Below, piece by piece: positions 1-11,617 of a DNA stretch of 64,000 nt (its first letter is position 1; the number at the start of each line of letters is the position of its first letter). The notes below the pieces were generated by a model, which had not been told where the DNA came from, did not search any database, and worked only from the letters and a program-made list of their open reading frames with translations. The position numbers were made by a program, and so were the translations under genes. Source of the stretch: Nematostella vectensis (taxonomy: Eukaryota; Cnidaria; Anthozoa; Actiniaria; Edwardsiidae); NCBI RefSeq assembly GCF_932526225.1, contig NC_064037.1, positions 1,116,001 to 1,180,000 on the forward strand. Direction: 5' to 3'.

Positions 1-1030
1 GGCTGTTTGTGGGGTGAGGGATGAGGGGGTGCTTGTTGTGGGGTAAGTGGGTGGTTGGGTGTAGGTGATGTGAGTAGGGGGGTACTTGGGTGGTTAGCTA
101 GGTATGAGGGGGGAGAAAGGGGGTTGTGACATGTATAGAGCTGGGTGGTAGTAGTGGGTAGGTATGTTGTGTGGTGAGGATAAAATAAGATTTAATTTGT
201 GAGAGGGATGTGGGTGAGGGGGACGGGGTGGAGAAAGAAGTGGTGTGTGGGGGATTTGGGGGACGCCTTGGGATCCCTTAATGTGATACAGCACTTTCCC
301 AGTATAGTAATCATAGTTTTGGTTTTAATCTGGTATTCGTACTGAGGCTTCGATGCTTAACTGTGGCTGTGTGGGGTGATAAAATGTGTGGTAATGGACG
401 TTGGTGTGTGGGTTAAAGTGTGTAAGTGTGGCTATTTTATATGGTGTATTGCATTGAGGGCTTTAAGGGTCGGAGTAGTGGCTATGTATGAGAGATGGAA
501 ATAGGCTAGCAGTGAGATGTTAGGGGAGAACTGTGTGTTTGACCTTCGGAGGAAGGTGATAATTACATGTTGATAACTTCTTGTGATAACATATTGTTCA
601 ATCTTGTGGAGTGTAATGTGAGCTTGTAGACAATTAAATAGAATTACAAGGCCGGTGATAGGAATAAAATATGAAGGCGTGCAGATACGGTATAAAAGAA
701 AGAAATGGATGGCAAATAGGAGATAGATACTGGTTATATAAGTATAGGACAGTTGGCTCCTTGAGTACGGGGTGTTCTATTGTGTCGTGTAAAGAGAGAT
801 TGTGTAACGATGCGCGCTCTAAGATAGTGGCTGATAAGCGATGAGTTTATGCGATGGCCTATATTGAGCGAAAATAATACGCAGAGGCACAGACAGCAGA
901 AACGGCAGGAATACGAAAAATCGAGAGAAGTGAATGGCGTGTACCTGGGGGGGGGGGGGGGGGGGGGGGGGCTGATAAAAGGAGATACACAAACACACAG
1001 AAATAAAACAATAACGTGAGAAATTTAATA
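1..1030. repeat. Tandem duplication, left copy (truncated by window edge)
   Basis: This stretch is repeated at 2273-3250 with an offset of 2272 bp. By eye the two copies differ by only scattered single bases over the first 940 bp. They diverge at a run of 25 G (947-971), where the left copy carries the homopolymer and the right copy has a short unrelated junction. The near identity indicates a recent tandem duplication or an assembly duplication. Short open frames in it are mirrored in both copies and show no protein features. Confidence 0.85.
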
Positions 1031-1439
1031 AGAGCTCTTAGAAATAAATGTGCCACCACACTAATTCTAGCCAAGATTTATCGTCAGGGAGCAAGATCGA
1101 TGGCTAGTTAGACGCGGTTAGGGAGGTAAAAACTGATGGGTGCCGAGGGTAGAAGACACGAGGACTAGGGCGGAATAGGAAAAGGCTAAAGGGGAAACAG
1201 GAGATATTACCGCGTCTGAGGTGTATTTCAAACTGTTGGCGATCGATCTAAACAGCTTGCTCCTATACACCAACGTGTGGTTGCACATGTTATGTGTTTG
1301 TGTGTGAGGCTTACCTTACGTCGGATTTTCGTTTTACTAAGGTCCGCATTTTCATAGCTTGAGCTTGTGATAACACGGTGCGACTAACCTAATAATGGCA
1401 TGTACCGGATGTGATCAGATTACGATGTTACAAGATTGT

Positions 1440-2272
1440 ATTATTATAAAATGTATGTATATGGTGGGGGAGGAGGGGGTGGCGTGACGTAGTGCAAGTT
1501 GCGGCGCGTATGAAGTAGGCGGGTTGTTTGTGTATTTGGGGGGGGGGGGGAAGGGATGGTTGGTAGAGGGCTGTTATGTGTGGTGTAGGGGTATTGTTAT
1601 TGTATTGTGATTCTGTTGTGTTGTGTGCAGTTTGTGGTGGTGAGGGGGGGGGGGAAGAAGGTGTATGTGAGTGTTGTAGGGCGTGTTGGTTTGTGGGTAG
1701 GGAGGGTGGGTCATAGGGTGTGGTCGTTTGTAGTTGGGTTTTGTGCTGTGGGGTAAATGTTTGTATGGTGGGGGCTGTATGTAGGGGGGGCTGGTTGTGG
1801 GGTGGTGTCTGGTGTAGGGTGTGGCTGGTTGGTGTGTTGTGGGTAGGTTGATAGAGTCGTAGGATGCTATGGTGTGTATGTAGTAGGCTATGTGTGGAGG
1901 GGTAGATGTGTGTGTGGTGGGAGGGGGGGGGGTTGGGCTGTAAGTAGGGTGTGTTGTTGGAGGGAGTGCTGGTTGTAGGATTAGTGGCTGCTGTAGGGTG
2001 TGGTTGGTTTGGTGTGTTGTAGCGTGAGCCGTGTTGTGGCCATGGGGGGGGAGGGGGGAAAAAGGGGTGTGTGGTTTTTGGTGTTGGCAGGGGTATGGCT
2101 TGTGTAGGGTGTGTTAGGTATGTATATTTTAGGCGAGAGTGTAGGAAAGTGTAAGGGGGGAGGTAGTGTATGTGTCGGTGTGTGGGGCTTAGGTGGGTGT
2201 TGGTGTTGTGTTGGGGCTTGGAATAATCGTGGTGGGTTGTATGATGGTGTGGTATGGGTAAAGTGGGTATGG
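1440..2272. other. G/T-rich, strand-asymmetric spacer between duplicated copies
   Basis: The + strand is almost pure G and T with little C, and has G runs of 9-12 at about 1539, 1646 and 1921. No coding frame is credible. The closely spaced GGG tracts could fold as G-quadruplexes, which is an inference from composition only. Confidence 0.6.
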
Positions 2273-3250
2273 GGCTGTTTGTGGGGTGAGGGATGAGGGG
2301 GTGCTTGTTGTGGGGTAAGTGGGTGGTTGGGTGTAGGTGATGTGAGTAGTGGGGTACTTGGGTGGTTAGCTAGGTACGAGGGGGGAGAAAGGGGGTTGTG
2401 ACATGTATAGAGCTGGGTGGTAGTAGTGGGTTGGTATGTTGTGTGGTGAGGATAAAATAAGATTTAATTTGTGAGAGGGATGTGGGTGAGGGGGACGGGG
2501 TGGAGAAAGAAGTGGTGTGTGGGGGGTTTGGGGGACGCCTTGGGATCCCTTAATGTGATACAGCACTTTCCCAGTATGGTAATCATAGCTTTGGTTTTAA
2601 TCTGGTATTCGTACCGAGGCGTCGATGCTTAACTGTGGCTGTGTGGGGTGATAAAATGTGTGGTAATGGACGTTGGTGTGTGGGTTAAAGTGTGTAAGTG
2701 TGGCTATTTTATATGGTGTATTGCATTGAGGGCTTTAAGGGTCGGAGTAGTGGCTATGTATGAGAGATGGAAATAGGCTAGCAGTGAGATGTTAGGGGAG
2801 AACTGTGTGTTTGACCTTCGGAGGAAGGTGATAATTACATGTTGATAACTTCTTGTGATAACATATTGTTCAATCTTGTGGAGTGTAATGTGAGCTTATA
2901 GACAATTAAATAATTACAAAAATTACAAGGCCGGTGATAGGAATAAAATATGAAGGCGTGCAGATACGGTATAAAAGAAAGAAATGGATGGCAAATAGGA
3001 GATAGATCGTGGTTATATAAGTATAGGACAGTTGGCTCCTTGAGTACGGGGTGTTCTATTGTGTCGTGTAAAGAGAGACTGTGTAACGATGCGCGCTCTA
3101 AGATAGTGGCTGATAAGCGGTGAGTTCATGCGATGGCCTATATTGAGCGAAAATAATACGCGGAGGCACAGGCAGCAGAAACAGCAGGAATACGAAGAAT
3201 CGAGAGAAGTGAATGGCGTGCCAATAAACCCCGGGGGCTGGGTGAGAAAT
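2273..3250. repeat. Tandem duplication, right copy
   Basis: Right-hand copy of the unit seen at 1-1030. The shared part runs to about 3226, after which the sequence passes into the AT-rich repeat region. No gene is recognised inside. Confidence 0.85.
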
Positions 3251-3359
3251 TTCATATGCGTGTTGTCAAAGTCACTTTTATTCTTTTAATTAAAGCCCAA
3301 TTTCTCATAATAATGTACGGAAGCCCATGAGGGCCACTCAAGGTTTTCGTTAACAACAT

Positions 3360-4060
3360 CTCACTTTTCGGTCACGACTTTGAACTATTTGCGTCACGAC
3401 AACTCACTTTGAGTGTCACGACAAAGCACTATTTGATTATCGCTTAAAACATTGCAGGTTTAGTTCACCATATCGCACTTTGTCTCAAAACATCGCACTT
3501 TGTGTCTTAAAAAACTCATCATTTTGCCTTTGCTTAAAACATTTCAGTATATCGTTCACGACATTCAACTTTGTGCTTATAACATAGCACTATTTGTCTA
3601 TTGCTTAAAATATTTGACTTTGTGCTTTATAACATGGGACTTTGTGTCTTAAAAAATCTCGCGATTTGCCGAATGCGCAAATCATTTCAGGTTTTGTCTA
3701 TTGCATAAAATATTCAGCTTTGTGTCTAAAAAAATCTCGCGATTTGCCAAATGCGCAGATCATTCCAGTTTTTGTCTGTGCATTAAATATTTAACTTTGT
3801 GCTTTATAACATGGGACTTTGTGTCTTAAAAAATCTCGCGATTTGCCGGATGCGCAAATAATTTCAGGTTTTGTCTATTGCATAAAATATTTAACTTTGT
3901 GCTTCATAACATGGTACTTTGTGTCTTAAAAAATCTCGCGATTTACCGAATGCGCAAATCATTCCAGTTTTTGTCTGTGCATAAAATATTTGACTTTGCG
4001 CTTCATAACACGGTACTTCGTGTCTTAAAAAATATTATATTATTATATTTATTCAGTGTT
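3360..4060. repeat. Degenerate ~100-bp tandem repeat
   Basis: Units contain a 'ctttgtgtcttaaaaaatc' segment, then 'tcgcgatttgcc', 'atgcgcaaatcatt' and 'tttgtctattgcat'. They recur at roughly 3610, 3715, 3790, 3890 and 3985, with unit lengths near 100 bp and one shorter unit. Related sequence continues at 4440-4543 and 5318-5560, on either side of an inserted DNA element, so the array predates that insertion. Confidence 0.75.
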
Positions 4061-4543
4061 CTACAGATGCAGGTACCTCTAGCTCGCCTTGCGGGACTAC
4101 AAACGGCCCCGCAATGATAACTCTACATCGGAAGCCTTTCCTCCAAACGATAAATCACGGCATTTGACTTTGTTTATAACTTAGGCGGCTCATCGCATTA
4201 ATACTAATAATATCTAACTTTTTTGACAATCATTTACAGCATTCCATAATATCTTAGGCAACGACTCACAATGGGTCGCAATGCTGAATTTTTTACTTTG
4301 TCTTATCAACAATGCTATTTATTTCACTGAGCTTTATGGCTTATAATCTTGATTTAATATTTATATTTACTTATATATCTCAATTTAAGCTCAGGATTTC
4401 GCAATTACGTTTCTAGTCTATTCGCAAAGCATGCTGGTCTATGTAGAAAAAAACTCACTTTTTGCAAACGCACTTTGTGCTTTACGAGATTGCACTTTTT
4501 GCGTTACGATATTGGACTTTTTGCACAACGACATGTGACTATT

Positions 4544-5317
4544 TTCCCTGCTAGCAGAAGCCTCTTTTCTTTGTATTTCGCTGGGCTGGAGTTCGCGAGG
4601 AAAAGATACCTCTGCCATGGGTCGCAAGTTCGTTTGATCAAACCGCCGTCCACGATCGTGGACGAGATCCAGAGCGCATGCTCCGTTCATTAATTACTGG
4701 CCACTATTTGAGCCCACAATGACTAGCGCATGCGTGAAACGTATATCCGCTGCGAGATAATGAGCCCGCATTCGAAACGGCGTCCTCCGTAGAAATATCA
4801 GGCGACGAATTATAAAAGAAGCCATTCAATGCCTTATCTTCATTCAAAATTTTCTCTCTTTTGACTAACGAGTCAATCTTCCGTTTACAGGTTTTGCATA
4901 TTCTTCTGGGAATAGCTGATCTAAGTTTGCCAAAAAGTTTTGTAACATTTTCTTCGAATCCAACTGTGCGATATTTACATTTAATTGAAGAAACTCGCCT
5001 GCACAGATGTCTTGAAATTAATCCCACAAACAAGACAAAACTCGTCTTTGCTGCGTTTGTTGTTCAATCTTTTTAGTGACGTTTTAGGTGATTGAAATTG
5101 AACAGTTGTTTTCTTTTTTCGAAGAGGAAAACTAACCGGAGTTTGATTCATGATTTCCGACTAAACCCATGCAAAGCACGGGTTTTGGCACGTCGGTCGC
5201 TTATTAACGCTCACGCATGCGCAACAGAAACAGTTTCGACCCATGGCAGAGGTATCTTTTCCTCGCGAACTCCAGCCCAGCGAAATACAGAGAAAAGAGG
5301 CCTCTGCTAGCAGGGAA
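4544..5317. mobile_element. MULE-like DNA transposon, probably non-autonomous
   Basis: Long inverted repeats of about 80 bp lie at 4544-4626 and 5237-5317, starting TTCCCTGCTAGCAGA and sharing the segment around 'cgctgggctggagttcgcg'. The element is flanked by a perfect 9-bp direct repeat GTGACTATT (4535-4543 and 5318-5326), which is a target-site duplication. Long terminal inverted repeats with a 9-bp duplication are typical of Mutator-like elements; other superfamilies usually give 2, 3, 4, 5 or 8 bp. At 774 bp there is no room for a full transposase. It sits inside the ~100-bp repeat array. Confidence 0.7.
4704..5033 (-). pseudogene. Zinc-finger-like ORF inside the MULE-like element
   Basis: This 109-codon frame has a cysteine pair ICKTC preceded by a proline and basic residues, followed by a basic helix-like stretch. 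This recalls the second half of ZAD-type zinc-binding domains. There is no ATG at its beginning. Just upstream, in another frame near 5033-5050, a CLVC pair followed by GINF appears, which would be the matching first half. The two halves in different frames suggest a frameshifted remnant of a DNA-binding domain. It fills the centre of the element between the inverted repeats. The family assignment is an inference. Confidence 0.4.
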
Positions 5318-5910
5318 GTGACTATTTGTCACACACGATTGGATGTTTGGGCTTGCGTCATGGCACATTATGCAAATCGCCAACAACATCTGACTCTTGG
5401 CGTCACGACATGAGACAATTTGCTTCAAAACATTTCAGTTTTTGTCTATTGCATAAAAAATTCAACTTTGTGTCAAATCTCGAGATTTGCCGAATGCGCA
5501 GATCATTCCAGTTTTTGTCTGTGCATTAAATATTAAATATTTAACTTTGTGCTTCATATATTTACATATTTTTACAGTAGATTGAACCTTTGATAGGCTT
5601 GTATAATAGATACGTCAACAAGGGAAATGTGGTAGATGTAAAAAAAAAAAAAAAAAAGACTGGAGTTAGAATCAATATGTCTTTGAGATATGCTGCAGTA
5701 TAAAGGGATTTACTGGCATTACTATACATTGTGCTCACTATGTCGATTCTGTTTGTCTAATAGTGCAAGCTTTATATCGAGAAGCACACAATCAGCTAGC
5801 AGATTAGTGATTTTATGCATGCATATTGTCAGTGTGGGGCTTTTGTGCAAATCAGGAATAAATTTTGTTTTTGCGAAAGTGAATTTTACTCAATCAATGT
5901 ATAATAAAAC

Positions 5911-6051
5911 CATTATTGAATTCGATTTAGTGATATCTGGAATAAAAAATGTCTTGCTAAGTGGATTCATTTTTGGTCTACGGCCCCGCCTGATTCCACT
6001 TGTCTCAACATTGATTATTCCGGATATCACTAAAACCTCATCCAATAATTG
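5911..6051. repeat. Imperfect hairpin (inverted repeat) of about 140 bp
   Basis: The left arm contains 'tttagtgatatctggaataa' (about 5926-5945) and 'aagtggattca'. The right arm contains their complements 'ttattccggatatcacta' and 'tgattccactt'. The arms are about 60 nt with a loop near 'ctacggccccg'. It could be a small foldback/MITE remnant or a transcribed hairpin. A 128-codon open frame covers it but shows no protein character. Confidence 0.6.
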
Positions 6052-6214
6052 TTTATATCTGCTGATCAAACTTTAATCAAACTCATACTACAATGATATC
6101 AACAATCTCTTTCAACTCTTTTCAATTTAGAGATAATTTGTTTTATCATAATCTTATTATCTTGTGATTGTAAATCACAAATCTAAATACCTACCGACCG
6201 ACCGACCGGTTAAT

Positions 6215-6600
6215 ATCCGATAATATCACAATATCCAGTGATGCAGCAGAGAGATCGAAGGAATCTATATAGACATCTAGTAGATTCTAATAAGATAATC
6301 TCAAATAATATCATAATACCGAGGGGTCAAGCAGATGGAAGGAGAGTTTCTAAAAAGACATCTAGTAGATTTTAATAAGATAATCTCAAATAATATCATA
6401 ATATCGAAGGGTCCAGCAGAGGGAAGGAGAGTTTCTAAATAGACATCTAGTAGATTTTAATAAGATAATCTCAAATAATATCATAATATCGAGGGTTCCA
6501 GCAGATGGAAGGAGAGTTTCTAAATAGACCTATAGTAGATGCTAATAAGATAATCTCATATAATATCGCAATATCGAGGCGAGAGGAGATGGATCTAACA
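6215..6600. repeat. 85-bp tandem repeat, about 4.5 copies
   Basis: The phrase 'agacatctagtagatt' or a close variant occurs at 6271, 6356, 6441 and 6526, exactly 85 bp apart. Each copy also contains 'aagataatctcaaataatat' and 'gatggaaggagagtttct'. Confidence 0.9.
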
Positions 6601-7044
6601 ATTATCTGATAGCATACAATTAGAGGAAAATCGTGCTGTCTAAATCAGCCTTTAAAAACCCGGCGAACTTCAAAGAAGATAAACAATAGGCGCTCACAAG
6701 GTAGTAGATTTCAGAAGCTCTTTCAGGAAGTCATCGCGCCATTTCTTGTTCGCTTCGTCTTTCAAAGAAGGCAGTTTACAAATTCCGATCCTTTTCGTCT
6801 TCGGCAGGAACCACTGGCGGTAGTTACAGCCCGGGGGGGGGGGGGGGGGTACTATATATTAAGATATATAGTTTATATCGGTGAAAAAAGTTGTTGGACA
6901 TGTAAAAGAACATAATTGATTTTATATGATCTAAAACTTTACGCCTGATTATTCAAAGCGTAAAATCTGGTTGAGGCCGTTAATTTCTGATTCTTGGCGT
7001 CGTCGGTATAATAACAATTTTCCTTTGCACCTGACCGTATGGTG

Positions 7045-7290
7045 AGTTTCTGTTACGTGGCCGCGCAAGAGCGTTTAGCGTCTCTCTGTTTTGTGGCCGC
7101 GCAAGAGCGTTTAGCGTCTCTCTGATACGTGACCGCGCAAGAGCATTTAGCGTCTCCCTGTTACGTGGCCACGCGAGAGGATTTAGCGTCTCTGTTTCTG
7201 GCCCTTGCCACAGCATTTAGCGTCTATCTGTTACGCGGACGCCAAAGAGCCTTAAACGTCTCTCTGTTACTGGGCCTCGCCAGAGAAAGA
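7045..7290. repeat. 36-bp tandem repeat, about 7 copies
   Basis: The core 'agcgtttagcgtctctctg' recurs every 36 bp (7071, 7107, 7143, 7179 and onward), with decay toward the right end. Because 36 is divisible by three, long frames stay open on both strands; on the minus strand each unit reads as a 12-residue repeat containing TLNALARP. A donor-like G|GTAAAT at about 7315 and the acceptor at 7436-7437 raise the possibility that the right end belongs to a 5' untranslated exon of the next gene. Confidence 0.8.
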
Positions 7291-7449
7291 GAGGCTTCGA
7301 GGCATATGGGGCCAGGGTAAATCACAATTCCAGTCTCATTAACTTATGCGTTAATAAAATACTAGATCGTGGAACTAGATCGTAATAACTTTATATTTTT
7401 ATATCCTTATTTAACCTACGGTTTTTCTCTTTTTCAGGGTAAATAAGAA

Positions 7450-9756
7450 ATGGGTGGAACACAGTTACAGAACAAAAAACTTCTGTTTGGGACTTTAGCT
7501 GTATGCGTCCTCATATTGGTGATAGCATTCACAGAATTGATAAACCCAAAGCTAGAAAAACATTTCTGTGCCGGTGCCAAAATCTCGATGACGAAATGCA
7601 AGATTCCGGCCCCAACGGATTTCTCACAAGATAAAAAAGATATCGCAAGGAAGCTACTAGAGGTCAACTTACTCCTAAAGGCGGACATCCTTCAGAAAAG
7701 GGCACCGGCCCCAGATACTGTTCTTAAGCTAGAAGCTGTAATAGAACAACTTGAGCCAGAGTATTCACTGAGTAAGTCAAGAGAGAAACCTAAGCAGGAT
7801 GTTAATACAAGTGTTATACTCGACGTATGTCCTGAAGAGTACCGCGGCGAAAATTTCGGTTACCCGTTCTTCCATACTGGCTGGGAACTCAGTAATTGCT
7901 CTAATGCAAGATCTCTACCAGAGGTCAGAGTGAGCTTATAAAACATACGATGAAACGCTGTTTCATATTTGATTGAATCTCCTTAGTACCAGTATGCAAG
8001 TTTAACCATATTATTTGCTGTTCATAGGTTATCACCATATTGCTCAACACGATTGCATACCCAGAGCAAGATGATCAGCACATCACAAACGTTCTCCAGG
8101 GCATAAACAGTACTTACCCAGGTAAACCGTTACACAAGTCTTGCTTGCCTTGCCTCCGTGTGTTCGGGGTTAGGGTTAGGATTTTATCTAACAATATGAC
8201 ACCACACCACCCCCATCCCCCTAACCTTCCTCCCACATCACCCATATATCGCCTGAAGCGGCCACTATACTTCTCCCTTGGCAAATCCTAGGCACGCGCG
8301 TGATCTGTCAGACCGAGTGAGCCAGTGGCTATCGTATGCTAGAATACTCAGAGTACTGAGTATGAGGCTATCATGTCATATACCACTGCATTTCCACTTT
8401 AATTGCTCTGGTTGTATAACCATTCGTTCTGCCTATGATTACTTAGGAGTGCAAGTTATTCTATCATCAACAAAGCCTAGCGTTCAACAAATGTCCAAGA
8501 ACTACCCTAACGTTTCTGCGGTGATAATTAGCAGTGGGAGCCTGGGTGCGGCATGGAACCAGCTAGCAGCAATGGTCAAGACACCCTACACCCTCATCGC
8601 ACGGGACCTTGTCCATTTCGATTTCAACGCCCGCCTTGAGCGCCAGATAAGAATGATAAGCGACACAGATCACGTAGGGGTAGTGGGTGGGGCGTTCCGT
8701 AACCTCACGGGTCACTGGAGGGTGGGGTGTCGACAGAGCCGGATGTTTAACTACGTATTGAGTTTCCAGGAAGGCTACCATTATTCCAGAAAATCTTGTA
8801 TGTTTTGTAGCGATCTTGAAGGGCCCTTTGTGGCTACAACTGATTTACTGAAGTCTGTCAAGTTCAACGAAATACTTCCCAAGGAGGTGGTATTTGAGGA
8901 CTTCTTCATCAGGGTTACTCGTGCTAGCTATCTCGTCATGAATTGCCCTGATGTTATGTATTACACAACGGATTACTCATCAGAGACCAAGATGCGTGAC
9001 AAGGCAATTTGGCGGGAGTTTGCCACCAAATGGGTATTAGTGAGAGTTGCGTTACAAAGCGTCACTCATTCATTCTCCTGTAGCGACATCTCTTACAAGT
9101 GTAGCGTCGGCGTGACAAAATACGCCCCTCTCCCTAAGTGCTGCTTGGAGCAGTTTAGCGGCGCAATGAGATTCCTCCAAGAATTCGCTGAGAAAAATAA
9201 CGTGGCTTTTGAGTTGGACGCTGGCTCGGTACTGGCTGCAGTTAAGTTCAGTGACTACAATCCCTTTGATTTGGACGGTGATATATCAATGCTTTCATGG
9301 AATTTCTCATTCATCAAGGACAACATGCCATATTTCAAGAAAAATGGCTACACTTTCTCGTCTTATTCCGCTCCATCATTTGACAGCAAAGGGAATGTTA
9401 AAGGAAAGGGCTATTTCATGTACTACAGCCCAGATATATACACTGAGTGTTATGGGTTTGCCGATATGTCGGCAAATAGACACCTACCGAAGGACCTGCG
9501 CGATATGCCACATTTCACAAAGGCGTTGATTGGCGACTCCTGGATCAACATCATGTTTTCACCTGGATTGTTCGCACGGAACCGCTACGGTTTGGACATA
9601 CTAAAGCATTCTCAGAGCTGGTTGCAGGTTGGAGGAATGGGATCTAGTTGGGGTCGTTACAAACCTGGGCAGTTTCTGAAATGTTCAAAGCCGGATTTTC
9701 ACTCATGTCTGGAAAAGTTCCCAGCAGATGGAAACTTGGCGTTTATAGTGGACTGA
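7450..9756 (+). CDS. FKRP-like LicD-family type II membrane protein
   Basis: Exons 7450-7929, 8028-8121 and 8447-9756 join in frame (GTGAGC donor, 'ttcatag' acceptor; GTAAAC donor, 'ttacttag' acceptor) to give 627 residues. An acceptor at 7436-7437 just before the ATG implies an upstream untranslated exon. Residues about 10-31 form a hydrophobic signal anchor, so the protein should face the Golgi/ER lumen. Residues about 158-390 look like the GT-A-like stem domain, with a conserved NLTGHWRVGC stretch near 277. Cys403, Cys410 and the pair Cys423-Cys424 match the zinc site of fukutin-related protein. The LicD nucleotidyltransferase fold follows, with ELDAGS (447-452) and an acidic D466-L-D-G-D470 metal motif. 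Family members transfer ribitol phosphate or related groups to alpha-dystroglycan-type glycans; the substrate here is unknown. The spacing between the second zinc Cys and the Cys pair is shorter than I recall for FKRP. Confidence 0.85.
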
Positions 9757-10700
9757 TAAAATAGAACTGCGAGACGGTTTTTAGGTATAAGGAAATGTAG
9801 TTTTATAAGAATTTAGCCCTTCATTTGTACAGCTTTGTTCCCAGTTAAAAAAAGCAATAGATCAGAGCAATCACGCTTTTCATCTCCAACCCACCTCCAA
9901 CCAATTTGCGGATGTGTCGCAAATTTCGTTTTCCTTCACCAGAAAAGTTGAAAAATAACTGATAAATATTTGACGAGACAAACTGTTTATTATATATATA
10001 AAATAACTTGAATCCAGTAGTAGAAACCTACCCTTGCGGTACACGGGATTGCCGAACATATTCTTTTGTGAACCGATTTTCCGCTATAACAAAACCGGGC
10101 GGGACCATCCGGATAAAGGGCCGCATACCTTTTGGTTGGTATATTGCTAAAGATGTCCCACAAAAGTACACTTCGTGAGCCTGAACGCAAACTGAAAGTT
10201 CGTTTAGAAACCACAGAATAAACGCAATTTGTGCAACAGGGCCGAACTTCCAGTAGCAGCTCACTTCAATCAAATAAACCATACGGTCAATGATATCATG
10301 AAGCACAACACCCTGGCGCCAAGCGGCCTAAATCTAGACTCGTGACTACCGGTTTGATCCAACAGCGCGCCATTCCACGCAATTGAAAACACGCCATTTC
10401 AAAAAAGCGCGCGCTGTTTTGTTTTTGTAAAACAGCGTTTTCCTTGTTTCTGTTATTTATTACTGAGAATTATTAAAATCGCCATTTATTTAAATGTAGT
10501 ATGTGAGTGGATTTATAATAAAACAATTAGACTACTCGTTCTCGTTTTCTATGAATCAAATGATAGACAGACAGACAGACATTGCAGCCAAAATGCTGAA
10601 TTAAGCATTATGTAAAAAAAAAAATATATAAAAAATTTAAATACGACAATATTAATAAATATTATTATGAAAAAATATAATTACTTCCTATAAAAATATA
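9757..10700. other. Intergenic, no supported gene
   Basis: Downstream of the FKRP-like gene. It contains a short (CAGA)n run at about 10564-10580 and AT-rich sequence. A minus-strand open frame at 9990-10306 has no recognisable domain and ends near a possible splice donor, but nothing else supports it. Confidence 0.5.
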
Positions 10701-10717
10701 TGATAAAATGTATATAA

Positions 10718-11230
10718 CTACAGCCTAAGTTGTTTGATCATGGAGAATATGAAAGTATTACTAGCCCTTTTTGTGCGAAGTCTTGGAACATTAAAACGGC
10801 GCTGGTGTCGCAGAGCATATCGGGAGTGATCATTTACAGGCGGCAGAAGAATACTTAACTTGTGGTTAGGATTATTAATAGTGTCATTAAAAAGCTTGCT
10901 GCACAGTAAAAAATTATTATGGTCAAAGATCGGATTGATGTCAATATCCTTCGCTAATTTACACCTTCCTGATGTTATTATTGATACCGCCCTTTTTTCA
11001 AGGTGCACAAACTCATTTTTCAAGTATTGAGGAAGGCTATTATAAAATACTGGCGCGGCGTAGTCCATAAGGGATCTAACGCATGACGTGTAAAATAATA
11101 CTAGCTCATGTTGGGGAACTCCAGCTCTTTTTAGTTGTGTTAGAAAATAGAGCCTTTTACTAGCCTTTTTCGTGACCTCAGTAACGTGGTCGTTCCAAGT
11201 TAAGTTGTTCGTTAACGTATCTATTGACTC
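10718..11230 (-). mobile_element. 5'-truncated non-LTR retrotransposon (LINE) 3' end
   Basis: The minus strand encodes the tail of a LINE reverse transcriptase. Conserved phrases are WNDHVTEV, RLYFLTQLKRAGV, YTSCVRS, the 'YAAPVFYNSLPQYLK' block and EKRAVSII. The open frame extends from about 11230, beyond its first Met at 11068, down to the stop at 10718. No YADD catalytic motif or endonuclease is present, so the copy is truncated at its 5' end as LINEs usually are. The 3' flank is AT-rich. CR1/Jockey-like affinity is likely but not resolved. Confidence 0.88.
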
Positions 11231-11617
11231 AAATAGCTACGCGCCTCGTTGACTATCTATTGACTCATAGAAAACTCGAACTCGTAGTCTAATTGTTAAA
11301 TATATAAGTAATGAGCATAAGACAATTACTGCCCAGGAACAACAACACAAGACAAACAACAGTAAATGCACGCAAACAACCATTATGTTTTGCACGCTCG
11401 CGCCACCTTTCTTGAAATGCGCGCGCTTGTTCCGATTTATACAAATAGAACTCAGTGCATTGTAGGTTCACGCGCGGCAACATATGACGCAATCAAACAG
11501 ATACCGTTAGTTTAAAAAAAATAGAAATTAGTTATTATCTCACGGACTCCGTTGTGTAAAACACATTGGTGTAGAATATACTGAAGACAAGCGTTACCGG
11601 TAAAAGACATACATAAC

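Noticed and set aside
5690-6076. 128-codon + strand ORF
   Set aside because: It lies over an inverted-repeat hairpin and AT-rich repeats and has no protein family features.
9990-10306. Minus-strand open frames of 74-92 codons
   Set aside because: No domain recognised, no supporting neighbour exons. A donor-like site at the end was not enough to call a gene.
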